This document shows, in pieces, positions 41,743-50,259 of a stretch of 64,000 nucleotides of DNA. The notes beneath the pieces are model-generated. The model was not told the DNA's origin and did not search any database. It saw only the letters and a list, made by a program, of their open reading frames with translations. Location of the stretch: assembly GCF_030816895.1 (NCBI RefSeq), contig NZ_JAUSYL010000001.1:496001-560000 (forward strand), in the 5' to 3' direction. How positions within the stretch are numbered: position 1 is the stretch's first letter; every line of letters begins with the position of its first letter. The DNA comes from Clavibacter sp. B3I6. Lineage in GTDB: Bacteria > Actinomycetota > Actinomycetes > Actinomycetales > Microbacteriaceae. Both the position numbers and the translations under genes were made by a program.

Positions 41743-42782
41743 CGGGTGCTCCCAGGGGCGGTGCGGCGCTCGGCGCGGAGGTGGTCGGCGGCCTGGCGCT
41801 CCGCGTCGTAGCGCGTGTACGCGTCCACGATGCGGCCGACCAGGGTGTGCCGCACGACGTCGTCGCTCGTGAGGCGGGAGAAGTGGATGTCGTCCATGCC
41901 GTCCAGCACGCGCGTCACGAGCTGCAGGCCGCTCGAGCCCGTGGGCAGGTCGACCTGCGTGATGTCACCGGTGACCACCATCTTCGAGCCGAAGCCGAGG
42001 CGCGTGAGGAACATCTTCATCTGCTCGGGCGTGGTGTTCTGCGCCTCGTCGAGCACGACGAACGCGTTGTTCAGCGTGCGGCCGCGCATGTACGCGAGCG
42101 GCGCGACCTCGATGGTGTTGGACGCCATGAGCTTCGGCACGAGCTCGGGGTCCATCATCTCGTTGAGCGCGTCGAACAGCGGCCGGAGGTACGGGTCGAT
42201 CTTGTCGGTGAGGGAGCCCGGCAGGTAGCCGAGCCGCTCCCCCGCCTCGACGGCCGGACGCGTGAGGATGATCCGCTCGACCTCCTTGCGCTGCAGCGCC
42301 TGCACGGCCTTGGCCATGGCGAGGTAGGTCTTGCCCGTGCCGGCGGGGCCGATGCCGAACACGATGGTGCTCTCGTCGATCGCCTGCACGTACTCCTTCT
42401 GGCCCTGCGTCTTCGGGCGGACGGTGCGGCCGCGCGACTGCACGATGGCCTCGCTCAGCACGTCGGACAGGGTCCGCGCGTCGTCCTCGCCGAGCCGCCT
42501 GGCGCTCGTCTCGATCTCCTGGGGCTCCACGTGCTGTCCGTCCTCCACCATCGTCACGACCTCGTCGATGAGCCGGCGCGCCGCGGCGACGCCCGCCCGG
42601 GTCCCGACGAGCGTGATCTCGTTGCCGCGGACCCGGACGTCGACATCCGGGTGCTCGCGCTCGATCTGCCGGAGCAGCCGGTCCTGGGGTCCGAGCAGTC
42701 GGACCATGAGCACGCCGTCGACGGTCGCGGTCTGCTCCACGCGATCCGCGTCGGCGGCGCCGCGGGGGTCAGAGCCCGACAT
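41739..42782 (-). CDS. phoH: PhoH-family ATPase
   Basis: 347 residues. The N-terminal KH-like part is followed by the PhoH ATPase domain: Walker A GPAGTGKTYLAMA, then RPAVEAGERLGYLPG and VLDEAQNTTPEQMKMFLTR (Walker B region), with SKMVVTGDITQVDLP. It works with YbeY in RNA metabolism in many bacteria; the precise role is not established. The start overlaps the HIT gene by 14 bases. Confidence 0.95.
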   Translation of the reverse strand: MSGSDPRGAADADRVEQTATVDGVLMVRLLGPQDRLLRQIEREHPDVDVRVRGNEITLVGTRAGVAAARRLIDEVVTMVEDGQHVEPQEIETSARRLGEDDARTLSDVLSEAIVQSRGRTVRPKTQGQKEYVQAIDESTIVFGIGPAGTGKTYLAMAKAVQALQRKEVERIILTRPAVEAGERLGYLPGSLTDKIDPYLRPLFDALNEMMDPELVPKLMASNTIEVAPLAYMRGRTLNNAFVVLDEAQNTTPEQMKMFLTRLGFGSKMVVTGDITQVDLPTGSSGLQLVTRVLDGMDDIHFSRLTSDDVVRHTLVGRIVDAYTRYDAERQAADHLRAERRTAPGSTR

Positions 42783-43128
42783 GGTCCTCCGAGCCGCCGA
42801 AGCCGGCGAGCACGTGCGCGTGCACGTGGAAGACCGTCTGCCCGGCGTCCTCGCCCGTGTTGAACACGAGGCGGAACTGGCCGCCCGCCCGCTCGCCGCC
42901 GATGCGCGACGCGACCTCGACGACCTCCGCGAGGAGGCCGGGGTCGCCCGCGGCGAGCTCGACGACGTCGCGGTACGCGGGCGTCTTGGGCACCACGAGC
43001 ACGTGCACGGGCGCCTTCGGCGCGATGTCCTCGAAGGCGATGACGCGGTCGGTCTCCGCGACGATCTCGGCCGGGATCTCCCGGGCGACGATGCGCTCGA
43101 AGACGGTGGGCTCTCGGGTCTCGCTCAT
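42769..43128 (-). CDS. HIT-family (HINT-like) nucleotide hydrolase
   Basis: 119 residues with the histidine triad FHVHAHVLAG near the C-terminus and FEDIAPKAPVHVLVVPK in the middle. Such proteins hydrolyse AMP-linked nucleotides. The C-terminal GGSEDHVGL is short. Its stop lies inside the phoH start, so translation is coupled. Confidence 0.94.
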   Translation of the reverse strand: MSETREPTVFERIVAREIPAEIVAETDRVIAFEDIAPKAPVHVLVVPKTPAYRDVVELAAGDPGLLAEVVEVASRIGGERAGGQFRLVFNTGEDAGQTVFHVHAHVLAGFGGSEDHVGL

Positions 43129-43156
43129 GCGCCCAGCCTACGCGCGCCCCGCGGGG

Positions 43157-43909
43157 TCACCAGCGCCCGAGGGCCGCGTTGACCAGCGCCAGCGCGGCGG
43201 GCCCGGCGGTGGACGTGCGGAGGATCCCCGACCCGAGCGCGACGGGCACGGCGCCCGCCGCCCGGAGCGCCTCGACCTCGGCCGGGCTGATGCCGCCCTC
43301 GGGTCCGACGACGAGGAGCACGTCGGTCGCCGGTCCGTCCGCCGGGGCGGCCAGGTCGAGCCGGGACAGGCGCGCCTCGGCGGTGGGGTCGAGCACGAGC
43401 ACGCGCGCGGTGGCGGCGAGGCGCACGAGGTCCTTCGTGCTCGCGAGCGCCTCGACCTCGGGCACGTGCGGCCGGATGGACTGCTTCACGGCCTCGCGCA
43501 CGATCGCGCGCCAGCGCTCCCGGCCCTTCGCGACCTTCGCGCCCTCCCAGCGGGAGACGGAGCGCTGCGCCTGCCACGGGATCACGGCGTCCACGCCCAG
43601 CTCGGTGGCGGCCTGCACGGCCAGCTCGTCGCGGTCCCCCTTGGCGAGGGCCTGCACGAGGACCACGCGCGGCGACGGCGCCGGGTGCGCCTCGACCGAC
43701 TCGACGCGGAGCTCCAGGCGCTGCGGATCCGCCGCCGTGACGGTGCAGGACGCGATGGTGCCGCGCCCGTCGCCGACGAGGAGGCCCTCGCCCGCGCGCA
43801 CGCGGCTGACGGTGACCGCGTGCCGGGACTCCTGCGGGCCGAGCGACACGACGCGGCCGACGGCGAGGTCGGCCGCGTCGAGGTCGTCCGCGAGGTGGAA
43901 GTGCGCCAC
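43157..43909 (-). CDS. rsmE: 16S rRNA (uracil1498-N3)-methyltransferase
   Basis: 250 residues of the SPOUT class. The N-terminal PUA-like part (AHFHLADDL) is followed by the knot: VLLVVGPEGGISPAEVEALRAAG and LGSGILRTSTAGPAALA bind S-adenosylmethionine. I used the GTG at 43909, 2 bases after the dnaJ stop, because the frame upstream overlaps dnaJ throughout. Confidence 0.95.
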   Translation of the reverse strand: MAHFHLADDLDAADLAVGRVVSLGPQESRHAVTVSRVRAGEGLLVGDGRGTIASCTVTAADPQRLELRVESVEAHPAPSPRVVLVQALAKGDRDELAVQAATELGVDAVIPWQAQRSVSRWEGAKVAKGRERWRAIVREAVKQSIRPHVPEVEALASTKDLVRLAATARVLVLDPTAEARLSRLDLAAPADGPATDVLLVVGPEGGISPAEVEALRAAGAVPVALGSGILRTSTAGPAALALVNAALGRW

Positions 43910-43911
43910 GG

Positions 43912-45027
43912 TCAGACGTTGAGGAAGCGGTCGCGGAGCTTCTGGAAGAGGCCCTGCTGGAAGTGCGCGAGGTGCGGGGCCGGCGCCTTGTTGCGCTTCG
44001 CGAACTGCTGGATGAGGTCGCGCTCCTTGTGGTCGAGCTTCTGCGGGGTGACCACCTGGATCCCGATCTTCAGGTCGCCGCGCCCGGAGCCGCGGAGCTT
44101 CGTGACGCCGCGGCCGCGGACCGTGATGATCTCCGCGCTCTGGATGCCCGGGCGGAGCTCGAGGTCCACCGTCCCGTCGAGCGCCTCGATGTGCGCGTCG
44201 CTGCCGAGGATCGCGTCGACCATGCTCACCTCGACGGTCGCGAGCAGGTCGTCGCCGTTCCGGCTGAAGACGTCGTGGTGCGCGACCTTGATCTCGAGGT
44301 ACAGGTCGCCGTTCGGGCCGCCCGCGGGGCCGACCTCGCCGGAGCCCGGCATCTGCAGGCGGAGGCCCGTGTCGACGCCGGCCGGGATGTCGACCGGGAC
44401 GGTGCGGCGGGCGCGGACCCGGCCCTGGCCGGCGCACGTCGGGCAGGGGTTCGGGATGACCGTGCCGTACCCGCGGCAGGTGCCGCAGGGGCTCGACGTC
44501 ATGACGTTGCCGAGGAGCGAGCGCACCTGGCGCTGGATGCTGCCGGAGCCGTGGCAGATGTCGCACGTGACGGCGCTCGTGCCGGGCTGCGCGCAGGAGC
44601 CCTGGCAGGTGTCGCAGACGACCGCCGTGTCGATCTCGAGGTCGCGGTGCACGCCGAAGATGACCTCGTCGAGCTCGACCTCGACGCGGAGCAGCGCATC
44701 CTGGCCGCGCTCCTGGCGCGACCGCGGGCCGCGCCCGCCCCCGCCGCCCTGCTGGCCGCCGAAGAACGTCTCGAAGATGTCGCCGAAGCCGCCGAAGCCC
44801 TGGCCGCCGCCGCCGAACCCGGCCTGCGGGCCGAGGTCGTACTGCTGGCGCTGCTGCGGGTCGGACAGCACGTCGTACGCGTGCGTCACGAGCTTGAACC
44901 GCTCGGCCGCGTCGGGGGCGTCGTTGACGTCCGGGTGGAGCTGGCGCGCCTGCTTGCGGTACGCCTTCTTGATCTCCTCTGGCGTCGCCTCGCGGCTCAC
45001 GCCGAGTACTTCGTAGTGGTCAGCCAC
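43912..45027 (-). CDS. dnaJ: Chaperone DnaJ (second actinobacterial type, HrcA-linked)
   Basis: 371 residues. The J-domain has the HPD in ARQLHPDVND, then a Gly/Phe-rich stretch and four zinc-binding repeats: CDTCQGSC, CDICHGSG, CGTCRGYG and CPTCAGQG. The first lacks its last glycine. It stimulates DnaK ATPase. Being 60 bases after hrcA suggests shared heat-shock control, separate from any dnaK-grpE-dnaJ operon elsewhere. Confidence 0.96.
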   Translation of the reverse strand: MADHYEVLGVSREATPEEIKKAYRKQARQLHPDVNDAPDAAERFKLVTHAYDVLSDPQQRQQYDLGPQAGFGGGGQGFGGFGDIFETFFGGQQGGGGGRGPRSRQERGQDALLRVEVELDEVIFGVHRDLEIDTAVVCDTCQGSCAQPGTSAVTCDICHGSGSIQRQVRSLLGNVMTSSPCGTCRGYGTVIPNPCPTCAGQGRVRARRTVPVDIPAGVDTGLRLQMPGSGEVGPAGGPNGDLYLEIKVAHHDVFSRNGDDLLATVEVSMVDAILGSDAHIEALDGTVDLELRPGIQSAEIITVRGRGVTKLRGSGRGDLKIGIQVVTPQKLDHKERDLIQQFAKRNKAPAPHLAHFQQGLFQKLRDRFLNV

Positions 45028-45087
45028 GTCGGGCCCTTCGGTGGTGATGGTCGTGGGGATCAGGGGCGGTGCTCCGGCGTCGAGCCG

Positions 45088-46110
45088 TCACCGCTCCTCG
45101 AGCAGGCGCGAGAGGTAGCGCGCGACCGCGCGCACCGACGCCATGTTGGTGGAGTAGTCCATGCGGGTCGGCCCCAGCACGCCGAGGCGCGCGAGCACGC
45201 CGCCGGACGAGCTGTAGCCGCTGGTGAGCACGCTCGTCTCGCCGAGGCCGAACGGGGCGTTCTCCCGGCCGATGCTCACGGAGACGCCGTGCTGGTCGGC
45301 CTCCATCTCGCCGAGCAGGCGCAGGAGCACCACCTGCTCCTCGATGGCCTCGAGGACGGGCGAGATGCTGCCCGGGAAGTCCCGCTCGGTGCGGGCGAGG
45401 TTCGCGGACCCGGCCAGCAGCAGCCGCTCCTGCCGGTTCGCGAGCACCTGCTCGACGAGCGTGCCCGCGAGCGCGGAGGCGGCGGCGCGCTGCTCCGGCT
45501 CGACCTCGTCCGACATCGTCTCGAGCCGGGTCGCGGCCTCCGCGAGGCCGAGGCCGCCGACGGCCTGGTTGATGCGCGTGCGCATCCCGGCCAGGAAGGC
45601 GTCGTCCGGGTCGCCCGCGAGCTCGACGACGCGCTGCTCGACGCGGCCCGTGTCCGTGATGAGCACCGTGAGCACGCGGGTCGTCGACAGCGCGACGAGC
45701 TCGACGTGCTTCACGTGGCTGGTCGCGAGCGACGGGTACTGCACGAGCGCGACCTGGTTGGTGAGCTGCGCGAGGAGGCGCACGGTGCGCGCGAGCACGT
45801 CGTCGAGGTCGACCGACTCGCCGAGGAACACGTGGATCGCCTGACGCTGCGCCGGGGTGAGCGGACGCACGTCGGCGAGCTGGTCGACGAACAGCCGGTA
45901 GCCCTTGTCCGTCGGCACGCGGCCGGAGGACGTGTGGGGCGCGGCGATGAGCTCCTCCTCCTCGAGGAGGGCCATGTCGTTGCGGATGGTGGCGGCCGAG
46001 ACGCCGAAGGCGTGGCGCTCCACGATGGACTTGGAGCCCACGGGCTCGCGTGAGGACACGTAGTCCTGCACGATCACCCGGAGGACGTCGAGCCCGCGTT
46101 CCGAGACCAT
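45088..46110 (-). CDS. hrcA: Heat-inducible transcription repressor HrcA
   Basis: 340 residues. An N-terminal winged helix (SERGLDVLRVIVQDYVSSREPVG, then SAATIRNDMALLEEEEL) binds the CIRCE operator, and a GAF-like middle domain follows. I chose the ATG at 46110 because a CIRCE-like palindrome sits 12 bases upstream, implying autoregulation together with dnaJ. Confidence 0.95.
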   Translation of the reverse strand: MVSERGLDVLRVIVQDYVSSREPVGSKSIVERHAFGVSAATIRNDMALLEEEELIAAPHTSSGRVPTDKGYRLFVDQLADVRPLTPAQRQAIHVFLGESVDLDDVLARTVRLLAQLTNQVALVQYPSLATSHVKHVELVALSTTRVLTVLITDTGRVEQRVVELAGDPDDAFLAGMRTRINQAVGGLGLAEAATRLETMSDEVEPEQRAAASALAGTLVEQVLANRQERLLLAGSANLARTERDFPGSISPVLEAIEEQVVLLRLLGEMEADQHGVSVSIGRENAPFGLGETSVLTSGYSSSGGVLARLGVLGPTRMDYSTNMASVRAVARYLSRLLEER

Positions 46111-46122
46111 GGCGGCTCCCTC

Positions 46123-46149
46123 CTGGCACTCGTCGGTTCTGACTGCCAA
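46123..46149 (-). promoter_or_regulatory. CIRCE-like operator before hrcA
   Basis: On the transcribed strand TTGGCAGTC, nine spacer bases, then GAGTGCCAG. The CIRCE consensus is TTAGCACTC-N9-GAGTGCTAA, so each arm carries two mismatches while spacer length is exact. It lies between the ATG and any promoter, as expected for HrcA autoregulation. Confidence 0.72.
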
Positions 46150-46302
46150 TCGTACCGCGGCGCGGAGCCTCCTCGGCATTGCCGGTCGCGCGTCGGCACC
46201 GGTACCGTGGACGGGCCGGACGTCGCCCGGTCCCACCCCGATCCGAAGCGGCCCGCCGGCACGAACGCCGGCCGGCGCCGCGCACCGAGAGGCCCCACCG
46301 GA

Positions 46303-46698
46303 ATGTCCGCACCCGACCCCCACCCCTACGGCGCCCCCGCACCGCTCACGCCGAGCGAGGACCGCCTGTGGGCGTCGCTCACGCACTTCCTCGCGCTCCT
46401 CATCGTGCCGACCTTCATCGTGTGGCTCGTGTTCCGCGAGCGCGGCCGCTTCACGGACCAGGAGGGCAAGGAGGCGACGAACTGGACGATCAACGTGACC
46501 GGCGCGCTCGTCATCCTCAACGTGCTGCAGGCGATCTTCGTGGTCATCCCCTTCCTCGGGATCCTCATCAGCCTCCTGCTCGGGCTCGTGATCTTCGCGG
46601 TGGTCGTGGTCAACATCGTCTTCGCCATCATCGGCGGCACCCGGGTGCAGAGCGGCCGTCCCTACCGCTACCCGCTCAACATCCGGTGGATCAAGTAG
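46303..46698 (+). CDS. DUF4870 small membrane protein
   Basis: 131 residues. After a Pro-rich start come two or three hydrophobic spans (FLALLIVPTFIVWLVF; GALVILNVLQAIFVVIPFLG; LGLVIFAVVVVNIVFAIIGG) and DQEGKEATNW, the conserved loop of the DUF4870 family. Function of the family is unknown. The ATG at 46303 has GAGAGG about 10 bases upstream. The VOC gene follows 10 bases after its stop. Confidence 0.85.
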   Translation: MSAPDPHPYGAPAPLTPSEDRLWASLTHFLALLIVPTFIVWLVFRERGRFTDQEGKEATNWTINVTGALVILNVLQAIFVVIPFLGILISLLLGLVIFAVVVVNIVFAIIGGTRVQSGRPYRYPLNIRWIK

Positions 46699-46708
46699 GC
46701 GGTCGCCG

Positions 46709-47122
46709 GTGAGCGCGCGGATCCGGCACGTCGCCATCGACTGCCGGGACCCGCACGCGCTCTCGCTCTTCTGGGCCGGCGTGACCGGGTTTGAGGAGGA
46801 CCCCGACGAGCCCAACCGCCCCGGCGACGACGCCGCGTGGCTCGGCGACGCCGTCTCCGGGCTGGGCATCATCCTGCAGCGCGCGGACACGCCGAAGACG
46901 GCGAAGAACCGGCTGCACCTCGACCTCGCCCCGGACGACCGCACCCGCGACGAGGAGGTCGAGCGCGTCCTCGCGCTCGGAGCGGAGCTCGTCGCCGACC
47001 GGCGGAACGCCGACGGCAGCGGCTGGGTCGTGCTCGCGGACCCCGAGGGCAACGAGTTCTGCGTCGAGCGGAGCGACCTCGAGCGCGGCGCAGGCGACGA
47101 GGTGGGCGCCGCCGTCCTCTGA
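46709..47122 (+). CDS. VOC-family (glyoxalase-like) protein
   Basis: 137 residues with the paired beta-alpha-beta-beta-beta modules of the vicinal oxygen chelate fold: HVAIDCRDPHALSLFWAGVTG at the start and GWVVLADPEGNEFCVE near the end. NRLHLDLAPDDR provides the middle metal-ligand strand. The GTG at 46709 directly follows the DUF4870 stop. The substrate is unknown; many such proteins are resistance or stress proteins. Confidence 0.85.
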   Translation: MSARIRHVAIDCRDPHALSLFWAGVTGFEEDPDEPNRPGDDAAWLGDAVSGLGIILQRADTPKTAKNRLHLDLAPDDRTRDEEVERVLALGAELVADRRNADGSGWVVLADPEGNEFCVERSDLERGAGDEVGAAVL

Positions 47123-47171
47123 CGGCCGGAGGACGCTCCCCCAGGGCCTCGCCCGGCCGGTCCTCGGGCGC

Positions 47172-48395
47172 TCAGTCCTCGAGGAGCCGGCGGACCACGG
47201 CGTCGGCGAGCAGGCGTCCCTGCAGCGTGAGCACGAGCGTGCCGGCGAGGGCCGCGCGCGCATCCACGAGCCCGTCGGCGATGAGGCCCGCGACCTGGCG
47301 GCGGCCCTCGGCGGTGAGCGTCGGGATCGCCAGGCCGTCGCGGATGCGGGCGCCGAGGAGCACGCGCTCCACCTCGCGCGTCGCGTCGTCGAGCGTCTCG
47401 CGGCCGGCGCCGGGCGACGCGCCCGCGAGCACGCGGTCGGCGTAGGCGGCCGGGTGCTTGACGTTCCACCACCGCACGCCGCCCACGTGGCTGTGCGCGC
47501 CGGGACCCACGCCCCACCAGTCGTGGCCCTGCCAGTAGGCGAGGTTGTGGCGGCTGCGACGTCCGCCGCGCGCCCAGTTGCTCACCTCGTACCACTCGTA
47601 CCCGGCCTCGCCGAGCAGGCGGTCGGCGAGCTCGTACATGTCGGCCTGCAGGTCCTCGTCGGGCTCGGGCACCTCGCCGCGGCGGATCTGCCGGGCGAGC
47701 TTCGTGCCGGGCTCGACGATGAGCGCGTAGGCGGAGAGGTGGTCGGGCTCCTGCGCGATCGCCTGCTCGAGCGAGGCGCGCCAGTCGTCGAGGGTCTCCC
47801 CCGGCGTGCCGTAGATGAGGTCGAGGCTCACCTCGAGGCCCGCCGCGCGCGCGCCGCGGACGACGGGGGCGATGCGCGCGGGGTCGTGCGTGCGCTCGAG
47901 CGTGGCGAGCACGCGCGGCACCGCGGACTGCATGCCGAAGGACACGCGCGTGAAGCCGCCGGCCGCGAGGGCCGCGAGGTAGGCGTCGTCGACGCTGTCG
48001 GGGTTCGCCTCCGTCGTGACCTCGGCGCCCTCCGCGATGCCCCAGGTCCCGCGCACGGCGTCGAGCATCCGGACGAGGTCCTCGACGGGCAGGAGCGTGG
48101 GCGTGCCGCCGCCCAGGAAGACGGTGGACGCGGGGCGGGCGGGCACGCCGGAGTCGTGGAGCGCGGACGCGGCGAAGCGCACCTCCTGCACAGCCTGCGT
48201 CGCGTAGTCCGACTGCCGCACGCCGCGGAGCTCCGGCGCCGTGTAGGTGTTGAAGTCGCAGTATCCGCAGCGCACCCGGCAGAAGGGGACGTGGAGGTAG
48301 ACGCCGAAGGCGCGGGCCTCCGCGCCGTCGGCGGCCGACGCGGGCAGGAGGCCGTCGGCGGGGGCGGGATCGGCGAGGGGCAGGGCGGACGGCAT
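47172..48395 (-). CDS. hemW: Radical SAM haem chaperone HemW
   Basis: 407 residues. The [4Fe-4S] motif is CRVRCGYC (Cys-x3-Cys-x2-Cys) near residue 40, with FLGGGTPTLL, EANPDS and SLDLIYGTPGETLDDW. The C-terminal HemN domain has EVSNWARGGRRSRHNLAYWQ. It delivers haem or assists haem proteins; it lacks the CxxxCxxCxC of true oxygen-independent coproporphyrinogen dehydrogenase. Start ATG at 48395. Confidence 0.93.
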   Translation of the reverse strand: MPSALPLADPAPADGLLPASAADGAEARAFGVYLHVPFCRVRCGYCDFNTYTAPELRGVRQSDYATQAVQEVRFAASALHDSGVPARPASTVFLGGGTPTLLPVEDLVRMLDAVRGTWGIAEGAEVTTEANPDSVDDAYLAALAAGGFTRVSFGMQSAVPRVLATLERTHDPARIAPVVRGARAAGLEVSLDLIYGTPGETLDDWRASLEQAIAQEPDHLSAYALIVEPGTKLARQIRRGEVPEPDEDLQADMYELADRLLGEAGYEWYEVSNWARGGRRSRHNLAYWQGHDWWGVGPGAHSHVGGVRWWNVKHPAAYADRVLAGASPGAGRETLDDATREVERVLLGARIRDGLAIPTLTAEGRRQVAGLIADGLVDARAALAGTLVLTLQGRLLADAVVRRLLED

Positions 48396-48474
48396 CCGTC
48401 CATCATCCCCCGGGCGGGAGGCCGTCCCGTCCGCGGCGTCGGGGCGCCCGTCGGCCCTCCGGCAGGATGGGGGC

Positions 48475-49176
48475 ATGACCGACGCCCCCTCGCCCCGGCC
48501 CCTCCACGTCCTCTGGGACGTCGACGGCACCCTGCTCCTCAACAGCCCGCGCTCCGGCAGCATGTACCACCGCGCCATCGAGCTCGCGGCCGGGGCGTCG
48601 TTCGAGGACCGCACGGTGCACGCGCACGGGAAGACCGACGGGCAGATCATCTGGGAGACGCTCGACGTGTACGGCCTGCCGGAGTCGCTGCACCCGGCGG
48701 TCCGCGCCGAGCTCGAGGGCATGTCGCGCATCGAGCACTACGGCGCCGGCCGGCGCGAGGTGCCGGTCGGGGTCCCCCGTCTCGTCGCCGACGTGGCGGA
48801 CCGCGGCTGGGTCAACGCGCTGCTCACGGGCAACTCGCCGCTGCGCGCCCGCTACAAGCTCGACGGCGCGGGCCTCGACGTCGACCTGTTCGACTGGGAC
48901 GCGTCCTTCTTCGGGGACGAGGCACGGATCCGCAGCGACCTCACCCGGCGCGCGGCCGCGGCGCTGGCGGGCGTGCCCGTCGTGATCATCGGCGACACCC
49001 CCGCGGACGGCGTGGCGGCGGAGGCGGCCGGCTTCCCGTTCGTCGCGGTGAGCACGGGCGCGTACGACGTCGCGCAGCTGCGGCAGCCGGACGCCCACGC
49101 GGCCATCGTGGTGGAGGACCTGGCCTCCGGGCACGACGAGGTCATGGCGTACCTCGACGGGCTCGTCGCGCCCTGA
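48475..49176 (+). CDS. HAD-superfamily hydrolase
   Basis: 233 residues. Motif I is WDVDGTLLL with the nucleophile Asp, motif II LLTGNSP, and motif IV IIGDTPADGVAA. The helical cap (residues about 25-90) suits small phosphate esters such as phosphoglycolate; the substrate is unknown. The ATG at 48475 is 79 bases from the divergent hemW start. Confidence 0.88.
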   Translation: MTDAPSPRPLHVLWDVDGTLLLNSPRSGSMYHRAIELAAGASFEDRTVHAHGKTDGQIIWETLDVYGLPESLHPAVRAELEGMSRIEHYGAGRREVPVGVPRLVADVADRGWVNALLTGNSPLRARYKLDGAGLDVDLFDWDASFFGDEARIRSDLTRRAAAALAGVPVVIIGDTPADGVAAEAAGFPFVAVSTGAYDVAQLRQPDAHAAIVVEDLASGHDEVMAYLDGLVAP

Positions 49177-49194
49177 GGCCGAACCGGCCGCGGA

Positions 49195-49848
49195 TCAGGC
49201 GGACGCGACCGCGGGGTGCAGCGACCGGAGGTAGCGGCGAATGAAGACGCCCTGCAGGACCCGGAGCACGGGGCTCGCGAGGCGCAGCGGCCACGAGGAC
49301 GGGCGCGAGAAGACGCGGAGGGTGAGCCAGACGCCGCCGTCCGGCTCGCGGGAGACGAGGAACGCCTCCTCGCCGCTGAAGGGATGCCCGTGCATCGTGC
49401 CGTACGCGAACCCCACGCGGTCGGCCTCGTCGACCGTGTAGACGACGCGCACGGGCGCCTCCGGGTGGAACGGGCCGAAGGGCATCCGGAGCACGGCCGA
49501 GGTGCCCGAGGTGATCCACGGGGTGCCGTCGTCGCCGTACAGCGCCTCCCGGGGGCGGGCGACGGGCACCTGCGGCACGCCGTCCTCGTCGAACTCGAGG
49601 CCCGTGTAGCCGGGCTCGTCGGGGACCTCCTGCTCGATGCGCGTGACCTCGATGCCGCTGCCCCGCTGGACGCCCCAGGTCATGAGGAGGGCCACGGCCT
49701 GCTCGAAGCGCTCGTCGCCGCTGCCCAGCCGGGCGCTCGCCTCCGCGGGACGGTAGCCCTCGGGCGGGTAGGTCATGAGGTCGGCGGCCTGGGTGCCGCC
49801 GACGGAGCCGTACGTGACGGCGGTCGCGGTGTAGGTGCTGCGGCGCAT
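49195..49848 (-). CDS. DUF1990 family protein
   Basis: 217 residues. TYGSVGGTQAADLMTYPPEGYRP at the start and RVGFAYGTMHGHPFSGEEAF are the family blocks, ending in GVFIRRYLRSLHPAV. No function is established for the family. The ATG at 49848 is preferred; an upstream in-frame extension is Arg/Gly-rich and looks non-coding. Confidence 0.85.
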   Translation of the reverse strand: MRRSTYTATAVTYGSVGGTQAADLMTYPPEGYRPAEASARLGSGDERFEQAVALLMTWGVQRGSGIEVTRIEQEVPDEPGYTGLEFDEDGVPQVPVARPREALYGDDGTPWITSGTSAVLRMPFGPFHPEAPVRVVYTVDEADRVGFAYGTMHGHPFSGEEAFLVSREPDGGVWLTLRVFSRPSSWPLRLASPVLRVLQGVFIRRYLRSLHPAVASA

Positions 49849-50259
49849 GCGGTCAAGACTACGGCGTGGGGATCCGCGATCCCCCGCTGCGGTCGTCTGC
49901 TCCCCCTGAGGAGCCCGGCCACGTGGCGCACGACGAGGAGGTCGGAGCTCCTCCGTCCCCTGCTCGGGGGTGCCCGACGCCCCGTCCTCATCCGAGCGGA
50001 TGACGGCGAGGGCGCATCCCTCATCCCCGCGCCGTAGCGCGGATCCAAGCGTTATCCGTCCGTGACCCGGGGTTCCTCTGCCCGCCTCCCCAGGCCGATA
50101 CGTTGCAGCCATGGCCGGTGAGACCGGCTCAGGGGAACGTCATCTCGGGTGCGCTCGTCCCGGTCCGCATCGCGGTCCGGTCGTCGCCACCTCGATCCGC
50201 CGCACCTCCGCATCCGCTCCCACCCCCTCGACGTCCGCGTCGACCACCGGAAGGCCACC
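49849..50259. other. 411-base intergenic region, no gene seen
   Basis: Divergent gap between DUF1990 and the secreted repeat protein. I see no convincing ORF, tRNA or repeat. A GATACGTT at 50097-50104 could be part of a promoter for the secreted gene, followed by an untranslated leader of about 150 bases with GGAAGG just before its GTG. Confidence 0.4.

Noticed and set aside
50097..50104. ECF-sigma-type promoter for the secreted repeat protein
   Set aside because: A single CGTT-like element without a convincing -35 partner at the right distance is too weak to call.
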